Translations under genes and position numbers: made by a program
Notes under the pieces: model-generated
What the model saw: only the letters and a program-made list of their open reading frames with translations
Databases searched by the model: none
What the model was told of the DNA's origin: nothing
Origin: Trichuris trichiura
Taxonomy: Eukaryota > Nematoda > Enoplea > Trichinellida > Trichuridae
DNA: 64,000 bases
Direction: 5' to 3'
NCBI GenBank assembly: GCA_037903355.1
Contig: JBAJFE010000061.1
Coordinates: 930,001-994,000, forward strand
Part shown: positions 1-10,923 of the stretch, piece by piece
How positions within the stretch are numbered: position 1 is the stretch's first letter
Layout: every line of letters starts with the position of its first letter

Positions 1-2
1 TC

Positions 3-602
3 TATTTGTGCACAAAGGGATTCTGGAGACAACCAAGCAGTGTCGGTCTTTATTTATGCGTTTTGAGCTTTTTCCATTTTTCGGAATTCTTTTCCATTGC
101 CCTCTTTTCGAGCAAATCACTGTCGACCGATTCATTTCTGCTAAATCACTCTGTAGAATATTGGATTGCCGCCATTTCCAGTTGGTTCGAGTACGTCGTA
201 GAGTTGTACCAATTTCCCAACGCCAAGAGACAGCCGCTGATCACATACGTTGGCCTTGCGTTGGTTTTGATTGGTGAAATTCTTCGAAAGGCCGCTATAG
301 TTAACGCGGGTGATTGCTTCACTCATCTTGTCAGTTTTCGAAGAAGACCTGAACATCAACTTATTACTAACGGTGTTTATTCAATCTGCCGACATCCATC
401 ATACACTGGATGGTTGCTGTGGTCCGTTGGCACGCAGGTTCTTCTGTGCAATCCGATTTGCACAGTACTTTACGCAGTAATCAGCTGGAAGTTTTTGGCT
501 GAACGAATTCGAACGGAAGAACTATTGCTTGTTCTTTTTTTCGGTACAAAGTACACGAAATACCGTGCCGTTGTACCAAGCGGAATTCCTTTCGTGCGGT
601 AG
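3..602 (+). CDS. ICMT: Protein-S-isoprenylcysteine O-methyltransferase, C-terminal part (cut by window edge)
   Basis: ICMT methylates the carboxyl group of the C-terminal prenyl-cysteine of CAAX proteins such as Ras and lamins, at the ER membrane, using S-adenosylmethionine. The frame is open to the left edge, so the N-terminus lies outside; about 199 of the family's usual ~280 residues are present. Visible family features are the FHxSEF segment, DSFLLNHS, then hydrophobic segments, and the catalytic C-terminal region with NGVYSICRHPSYTGW (SAM-binding RHPSY), GTQVLLCNP and the tail motif FFGTKYTKY with VPSGIPFV. No intron interrupts the visible part. An ATTAAA at about 842 is a possible polyadenylation signal. 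The family match is strong throughout; only the start is missing. Confidence 0.93.
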   Translation, partial: YLCTKGFWRQPSSVGLYLCVLSFFHFSEFFSIALFSSKSLSTDSFLLNHSVEYWIAAISSWFEYVVELYQFPNAKRQPLITYVGLALVLIGEILRKAAIVNAGDCFTHLVSFRRRPEHQLITNGVYSICRHPSYTGWLLWSVGTQVLLCNPICTVLYAVISWKFLAERIRTEELLLVLFFGTKYTKYRAVVPSGIPFVR

Positions 603-1589
603 ATATCCTTCACCCTGACAAGCACATTGCAGAGTTTTGAAAGGAGCCTTATTACGTTGATACGTCCGTTCTGCAGAAGGGACCGATTCGCTGTAAATTC
701 GTTACTTCCGACGGTTTTCATTCACTTCTCAATTCCCGCATATTTATCCTGCTTGATGAAATCTTTTCGTTGTTCGTCAAAAATGAACGAAGTAAAACGT
801 CAGGCCTGAATCTAGCAGTTGCACCGTAACTGTAAAGGTGTATTAAAGATGAGAAACTCCATCATTTAAACTCTGAAATTAAATTGATGTTGATAACGCT
901 CATTCTTTCTTAGCCGAGAGTTTAAATTTCAATGTTATTATTATTGTTCTTTTATTTACGTTGATCGAAACAAAATGTCTGCGCGGCATTAAACTGTTCT
1001 CCAGTCTGACGCATATTGGGGTGGAAGAGTTTTGCTTTATGAACGACAGGACAAAAGCGATCACTCCAAGCGGGCGATTTCTGTCAGAGGTATTCTTATT
1101 CGGATCTCTTCAGTTATCCGCTCGCTCATATACAGTAATCTCTGCGGCAGAAAGGGAAATGTAGGTACACAATGTCAACGAAGTATTTTTCGGGTTCTAA
1201 TCGACTACTATAAATAGGACATTATTTTCGCGTCAAGAGGAAGATAATCGGCAACGTTGCGGTATGACGGTGGGCTGCAAAACCGAGAAACCCACATTAT
1301 CTATCATCTGCGCGCAAATCATTGTGACCAGTCTGTTTATCCGATACCTCAAATTACTCTGCCACCATCTGATTATTTGAGCTGGATATAATTTTCATAG
1401 TCATCCGAAGAAGTTGGTTGAGTAGTCGACGCTTAACTGTGGTTCCCGTGTTAGCTAATTTCTTATACGTCTGTTGTAACACAGTCTTGCTCAGCTGCAC
1501 GGTTGCCGCGATGCCAATTTTAGATTCACGCCTGGTGCAAGCTCCTGGGCTCTTTAGATCATGATTTTAGGCGGTCTTGTCAATTTTAC
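603..1589. other. Intergenic, no gene recognised
   Basis: About 1 kb of AT-rich sequence between the ICMT stop and the Penelope-like insertion. Short open frames are present but have no splice-site or family support. The first 250 bases probably hold the ICMT 3' UTR. Confidence 0.5.
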
Positions 1590-1601
1590 AGCTCACGTCA
1601 T

Positions 1602-1916
1602 GTTTCGAAAGACAGGATGTCTTTTAACAGGCTTGAATAGTTTCATAGTAGATCTTCAGATTCACGGGTTTGGCCTGTTGGATGTATCTGTAAGTAAACT
1701 TCAAAATGCCCTACCAACGGATGGATGAGCAAATTGTAAGAAAAAATACAGAACAATTTGTATACCGTACGTTTCGGAACTGCTCGTGTTCCGTCGTCAG
1801 CAGTGTTGGGGAGAAGGTGTTTATTCGGTAAGGGGTTTATATAGCGCATGGGTACAATGGGTGTTTGATTAGTTGGGTAGGGCGCAGCATTGGAATTTAT
1901 TAATCGGCGCAGCCCA
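1602..1916 (-). repeat. PLE pseudo-LTR, 3' copy
   Basis: Inverted relative to the copy at 4228-4502. In minus orientation it contains a candidate hammerhead ribozyme core and a splice-donor-like CTGTAAGTAA. Relics of the same repeat occur at 18.7, 58.3 and 61.1-61.4 kb. Confidence 0.88.
1772..1800 (-). ncRNA. Candidate hammerhead ribozyme core in PLE pLTR
   Basis: In minus orientation CTGACGA is followed by a GGAAC/GTTCC stem and then GAAA, the hammerhead core order. One extra base lies between CTGACGA and the stem. Mirrors the copy at 4343-4371. Hammerhead motifs are known from PLE pLTRs. Activity is not shown. Confidence 0.55.
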
Positions 1917-2816
1917 TACTTCACTAACCTCCACGCCATTGTCGCGATTGATAGTGGAGTTGCTCTGGATGTACAGAGCCTCCTTAATACGCCTAAGATG
2001 TAATAAGTTTTCGTGGCATATGATCTTCGGGTGCGGGTCGAGTGTGCACCGAGATGCGTGCTCAACGATCACTGAGGCACTTATCGCGTTCTCCATGGCT
2101 TTTTGCGGGTCCGTTGTCGGTGGACGCCCTCGGCCGGTGGCCTGTACCCCATTGAGTCTTCGTTCGGCGTTCTTGTATGTCAACACATTCTTCATGTGTT
2201 GGCCGAATCTCTTAAGTAAAGTGTTGCCCGTTTCTCCTATGTAGGAGGCGTTGCAACCACACTTTATTTGGTAAATGACACTGGGTCTGCTGTCAAAAGG
2301 AACCTTGATTTTGTCATTTCTCACAATCGAACGAAGATTACATGAACTTTTAAATCTTACGTTGAAATTTAAGGAGCGCCCCAGTCTCCTGATTCGTTCA
2401 CTTAAACCACTGTAGTAGGGAAGGAGCAGCACCAGGCGTTGTTGGTTATCAGGCGGGGACGGTGATGAAGGTTTATTTTGTTGGCACTGTTTAATAATGG
2501 AATTGATGAATTTACTGGGGTACCCGTTACTGCATAATGTGTTATAAATGTGTCTTAATTCTGTGTTTAAATATTCGGGGTCACAAACCGTTAGGGCCCT
2601 GTCAACCATCCCTTTAACTATACCTCTTTTAACTGAAATAGGGTGATGAGAAGAAAAGTTTAGGTGCCGGTCAGAGTGGGTGGGTTTTCTATAAACTGTT
2701 GTTTTTAACTTATTCCCTTGTTTAATGACTAAGACATCTAGAAAAGGGAGTTTACAATTATTTTCCTTCTCAATGGTTGGCGTTATCTGGTTGGGGAAGA
2801 GACTATTCAAGTGTTC

Positions 2817-3170
2817 TGTTGGAAGGTTGCGCCTTCTAAGTCAGGCATGATGGAAATAGCTTTTATTGGTTATACAGTAAAATGGTAAAGTGATGGTAGA
2901 ACGAGCTTGCGATATACGGGAGGTGACAGAGATCAGCGAGGAGGGAGAGACAAACTGAGGTGAGCGAGAGGGCTTTAAATAGGGAGCGTCTAGACAGCTC
3001 CCAGACGTCGTTGTTCTCACGGCCTTGGATTAACGACATTAGACGGGTCACAGAGTGGCCAACAATGGACATCATCCATCATCGTTAATCCCGCCTTTGG
3101 TAGTGACCGACGTCCATTAACACCTCTGCTCTTATCTGTCAGACAGGTGTCTGGCGCAACAACTCCAACA
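2817..3170. mobile_element. Solo LTR (354 bp) nested in the PLE
   Basis: Starts TGTTGGA and ends TCCAACA (TG...CA ends), flanked by a 5-bp duplication TGTTC (2812-2816 and 3171-3175). These are the hallmarks of an LTR retrotransposon insertion reduced to one LTR by recombination. It interrupts the RT frame directly after the residues LLEH. The start TGTTGGAG resembles that of the Copia LTR at 34.4 kb but the rest differs. Orientation is not certain. Confidence 0.8.
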
Positions 3171-3661
3171 TGTTCCAAGAGAGTTTCTTCACTGGCTGAT
3201 TTTATGATGGCAAAGATGTCGTCTACATATCTTTTGAAAAGGATAGGAGGGGCACAGTCTTGCAGAGTGCTGAAGGCTTTTTCTTCGAGATGTTCCATGA
3301 AGATCTCCGCAAGTATGTAGGAGAGTGGACTGCCCATAGGCGCACCGTCCTTTTGTGAGAAGAAACTATCCTGGAATCTGAAGTAGTTGCCCTCGCGCAT
3401 GCAGAACGACACTAATTTAACTATGTGGGTGGGGTTTAATTTCGTCCTCTGCAAGATGGTGTCGTCCGCATCTAACAGAGTTTGAAGCAAGTTGATGGTA
3501 TGTTTTATGGGAACGCTTGTGAAAAGGTCTTTTACATCGTAACTGACCATGATGTCACCGGGCTGCATCTTTGTGTCTTTTAGTGTGGAACAAAATTCTT
3601 TACAATTTTTAACATTGGACTCGCGTTTACCGGTTAGGGGTTGGATTATAGTTTTTGGATA

Positions 3662-3831
3662 CAGTAGAACCTCCGAAGTTGACCACCTCTCTATGTCGAC
3701 CACCTCCCTAAGTTGACCGAATTTTGACCACTTGGTTGGTCCGCACGTTAATAATATAATATACCCACAGCCTCCTATGTTGACCAGTTTTCCCCGGTCC
3801 CTTGGGTGGTCAACTTATGGAGGTTCTACTG
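3662..3831. mobile_element. pogo/Tigger-like MITE (170 bp) nested in the PLE
   Basis: Terminal inverted repeats of about 25 bp beginning CAGTAGAACCTCC, flanked by TA on both sides (3660-3661, 3832-3833). The interior repeats a GTTGACCACC-like motif and has no coding capacity. TIR start and TA duplication fit a pogo/Tigger-type non-autonomous element. Confidence 0.87.
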
Positions 3832-4227
3832 TATGAACAAAGTCTTGAGGTGACACTATTAATGCTGGAGACAACTGGTCTTAGAGGGACCCCTGGTTTG
3901 TGGATTTTGGGAAGGCCGTAAAGTTCAGGGCACCTAGTGTTACTGATGTATGAGAGACTACGGTTTATTTTAGAAATAATTGGGTCTTGGAATTCATTGG
4001 CGAAGGAGTCTAACATATTTTGCAAAAGTTTTCGGGTCTTATCGGTCGGGTCTTGTTTTATGGGACGATAAACGGAGTTGCTGAGGAGCTCATTTATCTT
4101 TTGTGTGTAGATGTTCCTATCTAGTATAACAACCGTATTACCTTTGTCAGCCTTCGTAATCACAATGTCCGTTCTAGATTTTAGACTTTTAATGATCCCC
4201 CGTTCTGAACTGCTTAGGTTTGGGGTC

Positions 4228-4502
4228 GGGCTGCGCCGATTAATAAATTCCAATGCTGCGCCCTACCCAACTAATCAAACACCCATTGTACCCATGCGCT
4301 ATATAAACCCCTTACCGAATAAACACCTTCTCCCCAACACTGCTGACGACGGAACACGAGCAGTTCCGAAACGTACGGTATACAAATTGTTCTGTATTTT
4401 TTCTCTTACAATTTGCTCATCCATCCGTTGGTAGGGCACTTTGAAGTTTACTTACAGATACATCCAACAGGCCAAACCCGTGAATCTGAAGATCTACTAT
4501 GA
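4228..4502 (+). repeat. PLE pseudo-LTR, inverted 5' copy
   Basis: Near-perfect reverse complement of the pLTR at 1602-1916, ending exactly at the 12-bp target duplication. It abuts the truncated RT frame, so the first RT-frame residues (MEFINRRS) are actually encoded by the pLTR. Confidence 0.88.
4343..4371 (+). ncRNA. Candidate hammerhead ribozyme core in PLE pLTR
   Basis: CTGACGA (4343-4349), stem II GGAAC with GTTCC, then GAAA (4368-4371). It is followed by AC-loop-GT-A, which can form a 2-bp stem III and a GUA cleavage triplet. This is the type I layout reported for Penelope-like elements. Confidence 0.58.
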
Positions 4503-4514
4503 AGCTCACGTCAT

Positions 4515-6235
4515 ACTGTAACTTCGCTGGCCATCCTGTTCTGCCCTTCTTTAGGCCTAAATAAAAAAGTAAGGCTTACGTTTTGGTTTTTGATTAAACA
4601 AGGGCAGAATAGGATAGTTTGGCATGCTCGTCAAAAAGAGCAGAACAGAATTGTAGAAGACTTGCTAGAAAAGAACCTGCATTTCTCATATGGTTCTGCG
4701 CATGAACAAAAAGACCAGAAAGTGTATTTACATGTCGCCTTTCGCGGCTTGTTAACTTGCCGCTTAATACGGTGAACGACTCGTTTAAACGCTGGCTTCA
4801 TTAGCACTGCCGTTCGCAAAACGGAACAGCCACGTTTTGACGCCAGAGTAACGGCGTATTTACTGAGTCTATTAATGAGCTAGAACTATGTTTTGTTCAT
4901 TCTAAGCCCCTTTATTTGTTGTTGATAGATTGTGGCTACGTTTCTTTTCTTCCTGCTCAGATTACTGTGTAGTTGCCGAGGGATAACTGGAAAAATCTTT
5001 TTGTTTTTTTAAATTATGGAAAATTAATTAAGTTGTTCTCTTTGTTCATTTCGTCCTAAAAATTACGCAAGCTAATTCATTATTTCGAAATAGTAATCTT
5101 TCGGCGAGACGGGAATTGCAAAATTTCTGGTTTCAAACATGTTTTCTTGATGAATTATTAATAACAGCCGGCCTGTTATTGTAATATACCGTGAGCATCC
5201 ATGCAGTTCGCTTTGCGAGAAAGTTTAAGCACCTGAGCATCATTTTAAACAAATGTCTCAGATTAGCAGCTGCAGATATTGATACGCCTCAATAGCGCCC
5301 TCAATAAAACAATCTTAAAATTTGAAATTTAAAAGATGGATTTTTATTCCGCGTTCCGCTTTCACCCATATTTTTCAATGGCGACTGTACTGTCAGTCCG
5401 TTGGCAAGAAATGAAAACAGCTCAGTTAAATCGGCTATCCAAATCCTAATTTGTGCACATACAAAGCGCACGCATTACTTGTGAGCTCAAATTAAGAGAA
5501 ACCTTCACGCTCTCCGGCTGTGGAAAACTTGGGTTTTCCGACTTATTGGCCTAAAGACGAATAAGTAATCGGTAGCAGTACTTGTTAATTTGCGTACGAT
5601 ATTGCGTTCAAGATTTTACCCTTCAGATTTCAACTAGCACTTAAGCATTCAAATATGGAAATTTCGACTCTCTATTTGCCTATCTAAACTTTATATGCGA
5701 AACAAAGTTTATGTAACACAAAATGTATGGTTGTGGTATTACTGGAAACAGAAGTGCATACGATTCTTGACAATGCAGCTGCGAGTACTAAAGCTACTTT
5801 TAACTAGTGGTCAGGTTAGTTGCCACGTTCATACTGTAGTCGCGGGTGCTATCTCCTTAGTTTGTAGCCTCTGCGTTTTCTAACGTTGTTGTTTGTTTTT
5901 GACTCTACGATTCTGCAAAGTAACTTTTGTTTTACGTAAGTGTGCCCTTGTTTACTATCATCTATAGGCATCGTGGGTAGATATGTAAACTGTTTGTTCG
6001 ACAACTTCTTCGGGACCTATATTGTCCCCTTTTCGGTGGGGTGTCTTACTGTTTGTCTAATGCTTTTTCGGCTCAATTGTCTGCTTTTGTAACGTGCTGC
6101 CTTGTTCAAATTTCCCCTTAAGTGGATGAAGTTTTAAGAGAATAATGTCTCTTCATTTAGGTTTTGCCAGAGCGCTCGCCTCTCAGCTTCCACCGCTACC
6201 CTCGAATCTGTTAACACTCGTTAGTTTTTCAGAAA
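4515..6235. other. Intergenic, no gene recognised
   Basis: 1.7 kb with only short unsupported open frames. The last 150 bases are pyrimidine-rich and include a good splice acceptor, GTTTTTCAG, immediately before the NSE4 start, so part of this is an NSE4 5' intron or a trans-splice outron. Confidence 0.5.
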
Positions 6236-7582
6236 ATGAGTATTGACGAAAAATTGTTGCAACGGCTTTTGGTTAGAGGTGGTTTCCATTACTTGCTATC
6301 GCTTATTGAAAGTAAGAAATCTGAACCTGTTGTTTTTAGTGCATTGATTACGTTTAGACATGAAGTCACAGTCCATCCCGTTCGATGCAAACAAATTGTC
6401 GGAAATTATGAATGAAAGCAACGCGTTGCTCGAACTAGGTCTCTATTTCCTTTCGCTTTTTTGGTTTTCACTTTATGTCTTTGCCAGTGGACCGTCCGTA
6501 TGAATGCTCTCTCGATGTGTCCGTAGTTAAAGGAGTGGCAGAAAGGATGTTGGAAGGCTCATCGGAGTTTTCCACTAACTTAAGAGATTTCAGTGCCGAG
6601 GAGTTCGGGTCAAAGCTGGTAAGTCACTATAGCTTCTTTGTGCAATGCGTTTTGCGTTATACTAATGGTTTAGATCGGCTTCATCAACAAAAAAAAAGAC
6701 GAGAATACCTTTCATTACCTAGACATAGCCTGTTCGCCATTTAACAAGTGGGCAGCTTTCGGCCAAGAGTGCGCTTCGGAAATGCATCTCGTATCCGTAC
6801 CGCAAAGCTAGTAAACCTGCGAAGCCTTAAGTAACATAAGTGATCATGTAATTTCAGTCAATGCTTGACCGCAACCAGCGGCGCTCCGCAAGTAGAATTA
6901 CCAAAAGCAAAGCGTCGGAGGGCGGCGGGAACTCCGGAAGGTCCAGTTGCAAGGTCTGTTCGAAAGGTGGTAGCCGAGGTATAGTCTTTGAGTTCCAGTT
7001 TAAGCAACCTCAACTAAACCTACTTGCAGAATGCTTCCGAAGAAGCCGACATTACCACCCGTGCTTGTGAGCACATGTACAAGTATTTGAAAAAGGCCTA
7101 CCGCAATAACAGCAAGAAACCTGTTAACTTCTTCCGATTTATTTTGCATCCTACCAAATTCTCCACCACTGTGGAGAACTTGTTCCATTTGACTTTTTTG
7201 GTTCATGTAAATTTACGTAATCATTAAGGCTTCGGCTGCAGTATTTTTTTTCTAGGACGGCTTGGTCAATATCGTCGTGAATGAAGGTGGTATCAGCTTG
7301 GGTATGTATTTAGCGTGTTTTTTTATTTTCCGAGTTGATTTTGAATTTAAGAGCCGCTTAAGCCTCGAGATGGGTTTCAAGCCGAAGATGCAAAGAAAAA
7401 GCGCCTATCAAACGGCGAGACAGCCAAAGCGGCGCAATCGGTTTTCACGTTATCCTTTAAAGAGTGGAGAGTACGATTCCCTGTGCGTCTTTTTTCATAT
7501 GCGTAATAATCCTTTTAAGGTACTCGTTCGAAAGTTTTGCATTGTGGAAGAAATGATTCCCGAGATGAGCTCTTCAACCTGA
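6236..7582 (+). CDS. NSMCE4: SMC5-SMC6 complex kleisin subunit NSE4 (EID family)
   Basis: NSE4 bridges the heads of SMC5 and SMC6 in the DNA repair and chromosome-resolution complex. Nine exons join in frame: 6236-6311, 6358-6438, 6488-6618, 6674-6790 (donor could be 6 nt later), 6858-6953, 7030-7206, 7256-7301, 7352-7470, 7520-7582, giving about 301 residues against ~385 in human. The N-terminal helical part has FHYLLSLI and then LSEIMNESNALLELVDRPYE, the kleisin region that binds the SMC neck. The C-terminal winged-helix part has FFRFILHPTKFSTTVENLFH, LTFLVHDG and SFKEWRVLVRKF, the hallmark NSE4 C-terminal block. Introns are 46-76 nt apart from a few; two donors are GTCTxT. A splice acceptor ends only 4 nt before the ATG. 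Confidence 0.9.
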
Positions 7583-8175
7583 GCATCACTTATAAATGCG
7601 CCATAACTGATGCTCCTGCTTGCCTTTCACTTTTCCCTTTGATAGGCGTTCTGCAAACTAGCTGGTTAAAATGTTGAACGAATGCTTGCTCTAGAACGCC
7701 TTCGAAAAATCGTCCATCTTCAATGGATGCAGGTTACTACGCTACAGTATTCATGTTGAAATATTATTGCGTATTTCGCAAAATTAAACGCCTGTTCGAG
7801 CGCGGAGTAAATTTTTTAAACTTCAAACGCGTCAGCTGGCAATATTCTATTAATTCAAAAAAATTTACTGCTAATTATTAAAGGAAACAATGGGTTAACC
7901 AACTGTTTTGGTAAACTGTATTTCGTAACGAATTACAATTATCCTCTTCTGGCGTTCAACGTCGTTCGGTAAGGTATAGTAATCCATCAGCTAGTATAAC
8001 TATACGTTTCCGTCTAGCAGCGCACATTTCTGTTTATGAGAGTTTTTAACCAACGCATTCCTGCGCTTATGTTTTAAAGTAAGCCGTTTATTAAAGTTTA
8101 AACGCGAAACAGCTGAAGGTGAAACTGCTACGCTAAACAGTTCGGTGCTTGCTGAGGCAGTAGAAGGAAGCAGAT
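7583..8175. other. Intergenic, no gene recognised
   Basis: NSE4 3' UTR followed by AT-rich sequence. Nothing with coding or repeat support. Confidence 0.5.
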
Positions 8176-10231
8176 ATGAAAAAATCAATGTTTAGATTGT
8201 CAGGTCATAACAAAATACTTGAGCAGGCGGCAAGGCTCAGCAGACAGGTAAGCATTATCGGATAGCTTGTTAAAAATAAGTCAAAAGACAGTTATCCTTT
8301 CGAACTGTTCACTGCGAGTTAAGTGTTCCATATAATTTTTTTCTTAAGCGTAACTTCAGCTCTTGATCGTACTTTCTGCTCTGTTAAGGCTCGCTGCATT
8401 AGATAAGGACAGAACAGAAAAGCGGGCACGCTTTTTAAAAAAGAACCTGCGTTTGTCTAGTTACAGTATGCCTAAAGCGCGCACAGCTAAATGTTCCCTT
8501 CGCGCAAATTTTGGTATGCAAAACGCTTGGATCTAATTAAATTTCAGACGGCAAAATTAATTCCCAAATTTCACGCCTTTCAAAGCACCAATGAGCCGGA
8601 AGAAACTGACCAATGGGTTTCCTTTTGGAACGAGACGGAGGAAAAATTTGAAAATAATGGAAAAGACGGGCAAGGTAAAGCAGTCCAAGCGGCAGCGGCA
8701 GCTGCTCAGCAAGAAAATCAAATTGATAAAACGGCTGATGCCGAGTGCCACCCGGAAGGAGAACAGGAAAAAGTAGGCGTTGAAGAAACGGCGCGAAAAA
8801 CTGAAGTCAGGGAACAGGCAGACAATGATTATGGGAAAGTGGGCACGTCAAGCCACGTGGGCAAAGTCTCTTTCCTCCACCTAAAGCAGTTCGCCCAATT
8901 TTCAGCCGTAAAATTCGATAGGATGTTCGACGAGGGCGAAAAAATATTTCAAGCTGGGTTCATGCAGCAGCAGCGTGCCCTGATAATGCACGCATTTCCT
9001 GAAAAGGAAGCTGCCTTGGTTCGCATGCACAAGCAACTAATCGCACGCTGGCAGAAGAAAGCTGTTGAAGAAAAGAATAAACATTTAAGCGAAGAAGAGT
9101 GCAAAGTTAGTTAGCAAGATTTCTCTTCTTTAGCCCCTAGTTTGGAAAATAGTTTTCAAAATCTTTACAGTAAGTGCATGGATTGTAAACCGTTCGCTTC
9201 CAGCTTTTGTATTGAGACAGAAAGCCGGTGAAGGAAAAAAATTTGAGTTTAAATTACGTCAAAGTTTTAAAAAACATTGAGCATTAACGAAAATGGCAGC
9301 TCTCTTCGCAAGGCTGGGCAAAACACGTTTTCAAAATTTTTCCGGGAAAGAATTGTAATTTTTCAGAAGAAAGCAAAGCGCTAATGGTCATTTTAAATTC
9401 GACTTTTCATTTGTCTTTCTTGCCAGCCGCGTAAAGGCTTAAGTTTATTCTTGTAAAACTTATCTATTCATATAATATAGCAAATTTTCTGGGAAAAATT
9501 AATTCTTTTTGCTAAAGTCATTTCTTGTTTTTTTTTGGATGATTCGCCCATCGACTTACTAGATGTTTTCAGATGCTGCAGGAATATAACTTAACAACAG
9601 ACGATCCGGATATGTTGAAGAAGAGCGAACGAATGATTGAAGTAATCCATGAAACAGTGTGGCCATTGATTACTGACGCCTATCGTGACTTCAAAGATGC
9701 GTGCTGCTATGGAAAGCTTTGCCTAACCAAATTGTACAACTTTAAACCTGACCTGTACGAGGAGGCAATGGATGTAGTCAGACATCTGACGCAAATCCAC
9801 CTGGATATAGAAACTATGATGAATGATCAAGTTGACTACTATCTCAAAAGGTACAGGACAACATGTGACTTTTTACGACGTTTTGAATACGTGACTTAAA
9901 TGGCTTTTTATTCCAAGTTGACAAATCATATTTTTATATATTAATAGTATTTCTTTCTTTTGTCCTTAGAGCTGGCATGGTTACTGACCTCGACGGAGAA
10001 ATGAACGCCATTCAGCAAACTTACGCACTTTCCAAATACGACGACGCTGAAAGGGAAAGATGCCTGAAAAGCGTGCAGCGTTTGGCGCGCTATTACGACC
10101 AATCAAGAACGCACATTTTGAAATGCCTTATACAACCAGTAGATGACATTGACCTCACCGCGGCGGCTCTCAAAAACGCCAAAACCCCAATGGACCTTTT
10201 CGTCATATCAAAGCAGACCTATCTAGATTAG
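8176..10231 (+). CDS. Unrecognised helical protein, possible mitochondrial leader
   Basis: Four exons join in frame: 8176-8247, 8548-9105, 9573-9850 and 9970-10231, giving about 389 residues. I do not recognise the family. The start (MKKSMFRLSGHNK...) is basic and amphipathic, like a mitochondrial presequence. It is followed by a WVSFWNETEEKF segment, then a low-complexity Ala/Gln/Glu-rich stretch at about residues 75-130. The C-terminal half is mostly predicted helix with segments such as KKSERMIEVIHETVWPLI and ERCLKSVQRLARYYDQ. Exon 1 ends in a consensus GTAAGC donor and exon 2 begins after ATTTCAG in matching phase, which supports this start over the downstream in-frame Met. The donor after exon 2 (GTTAGT) is weak, so exons 1-2 and 3-4 could belong to separate genes. 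Confidence 0.65.
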
Positions 10232-10648
10232 GTGTGCCTTTACGTTTATCATGATTCGAAATTAGTGATTAAAAAAATTTTTAAAAATTACTCCCCTTTT
10301 GCGGCTGGCAAAACTAACCAACGTTCCCAACAGAAAAAATAATTATTATAAAGTTGCAGGCGTACGGTATCCGGTGAGCAAACGAACCATTGCAATTTTA
10401 ATGAAGCACCGGTAACGGCGAAACGTTCAACGTAACAATACGCAAACAGAAACGCAACTCGCGCAAAGTGAGAAGCAATACTTGTAGGGCCATAACGCAT
10501 CAGGCCGTGGATGCAGCGGTCCTGCGGACCAAAACAATCTTAGCCATGAAAGGTAAAGTCGCTACGTAAAACCAATTTTCATCTGCAACATTATAAAACT
10601 CGCTCTCTGATATTGCACAACTACAACTTGTTCAGGCGGAGGGTGTTC
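10232..10648. other. Intergenic between convergent genes
   Basis: Lies between the stop of the plus-strand gene at 10231 and the POU gene stop on the minus strand at 10649. It must hold both 3' UTRs. No other feature seen. Confidence 0.55.
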
Positions 10649-10857
10649 CTAAGGGCTGCTTCTGCTGCTGTCGTTAATCTGGCACAAATTATCTGCTGTC
10701 CCGCCGAGTGGAAGCCTTGAATCATGCGTATATACGAGGAAGCCGCATGAGTGGGCGCTACATTTTCGGCCGGCCATTTCGTTCAGACAATCGCGGCATT
10801 CCTTCTTCTCTTTCTGCCGACGATTGCAAAACCAAACTCGAACAACCTACGCACATG

Positions 10858-10923
<66 letters not shown>

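Larger units (their letters stand above)
1869..4253 (-). pseudogene. Penelope-like RT and GIY-YIG endonuclease, interrupted
   Basis: Three coding blocks on the minus strand. About 3834-4253 has the RT N-terminal motifs KADKGNTVVIL and LYGLPKIHK with PLRPVVSSI. About 3170-3661 has MVSYDVKDLFTSVP, DGAPMGSPLS and the catalytic FKRYVDDIF (YxDD box). About 1869-2816 has the thumb/linker region and then a GIY-YIG domain (CNASYIGETGNTLLKRF). Block 1 and block 2 are separated by the MITE at 3662-3831. Blocks 2 and 3 are separated by the solo LTR at 2817-3170. Each block is open by itself, so the breaks are recent compared with point decay. The N-terminus is missing. Confidence 0.9.
1602..4502 (-). 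mobile_element. Penelope-like element with inverted pseudo-LTRs, 5'-truncated
   Basis: A 2.9-kb retroelement coding on the minus strand, flanked by a perfect 12-bp target duplication AGCTCACGTCAT (1590-1601 and 4503-4514). Ends of roughly 280-310 bp are inverted copies of each other, the pseudo-LTR (pLTR) arrangement known for Penelope-like elements. Inside are a reverse transcriptase and a C-terminal GIY-YIG nuclease, the diagnostic PLE pairing. The reverse transcriptase begins abruptly at the motif around KADKGNTVVIL, so roughly the first 200 residues are absent and the pLTR joins the RT directly (5' truncation). Two later insertions split the coding region. The element is dead. Confidence 0.9.

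Noticed and set aside
2817..3170. The interruption as a PLE intron
   Set aside because: TG...CA ends and a 5-bp duplication identify it as a solo LTR; it lacks intron boundaries.
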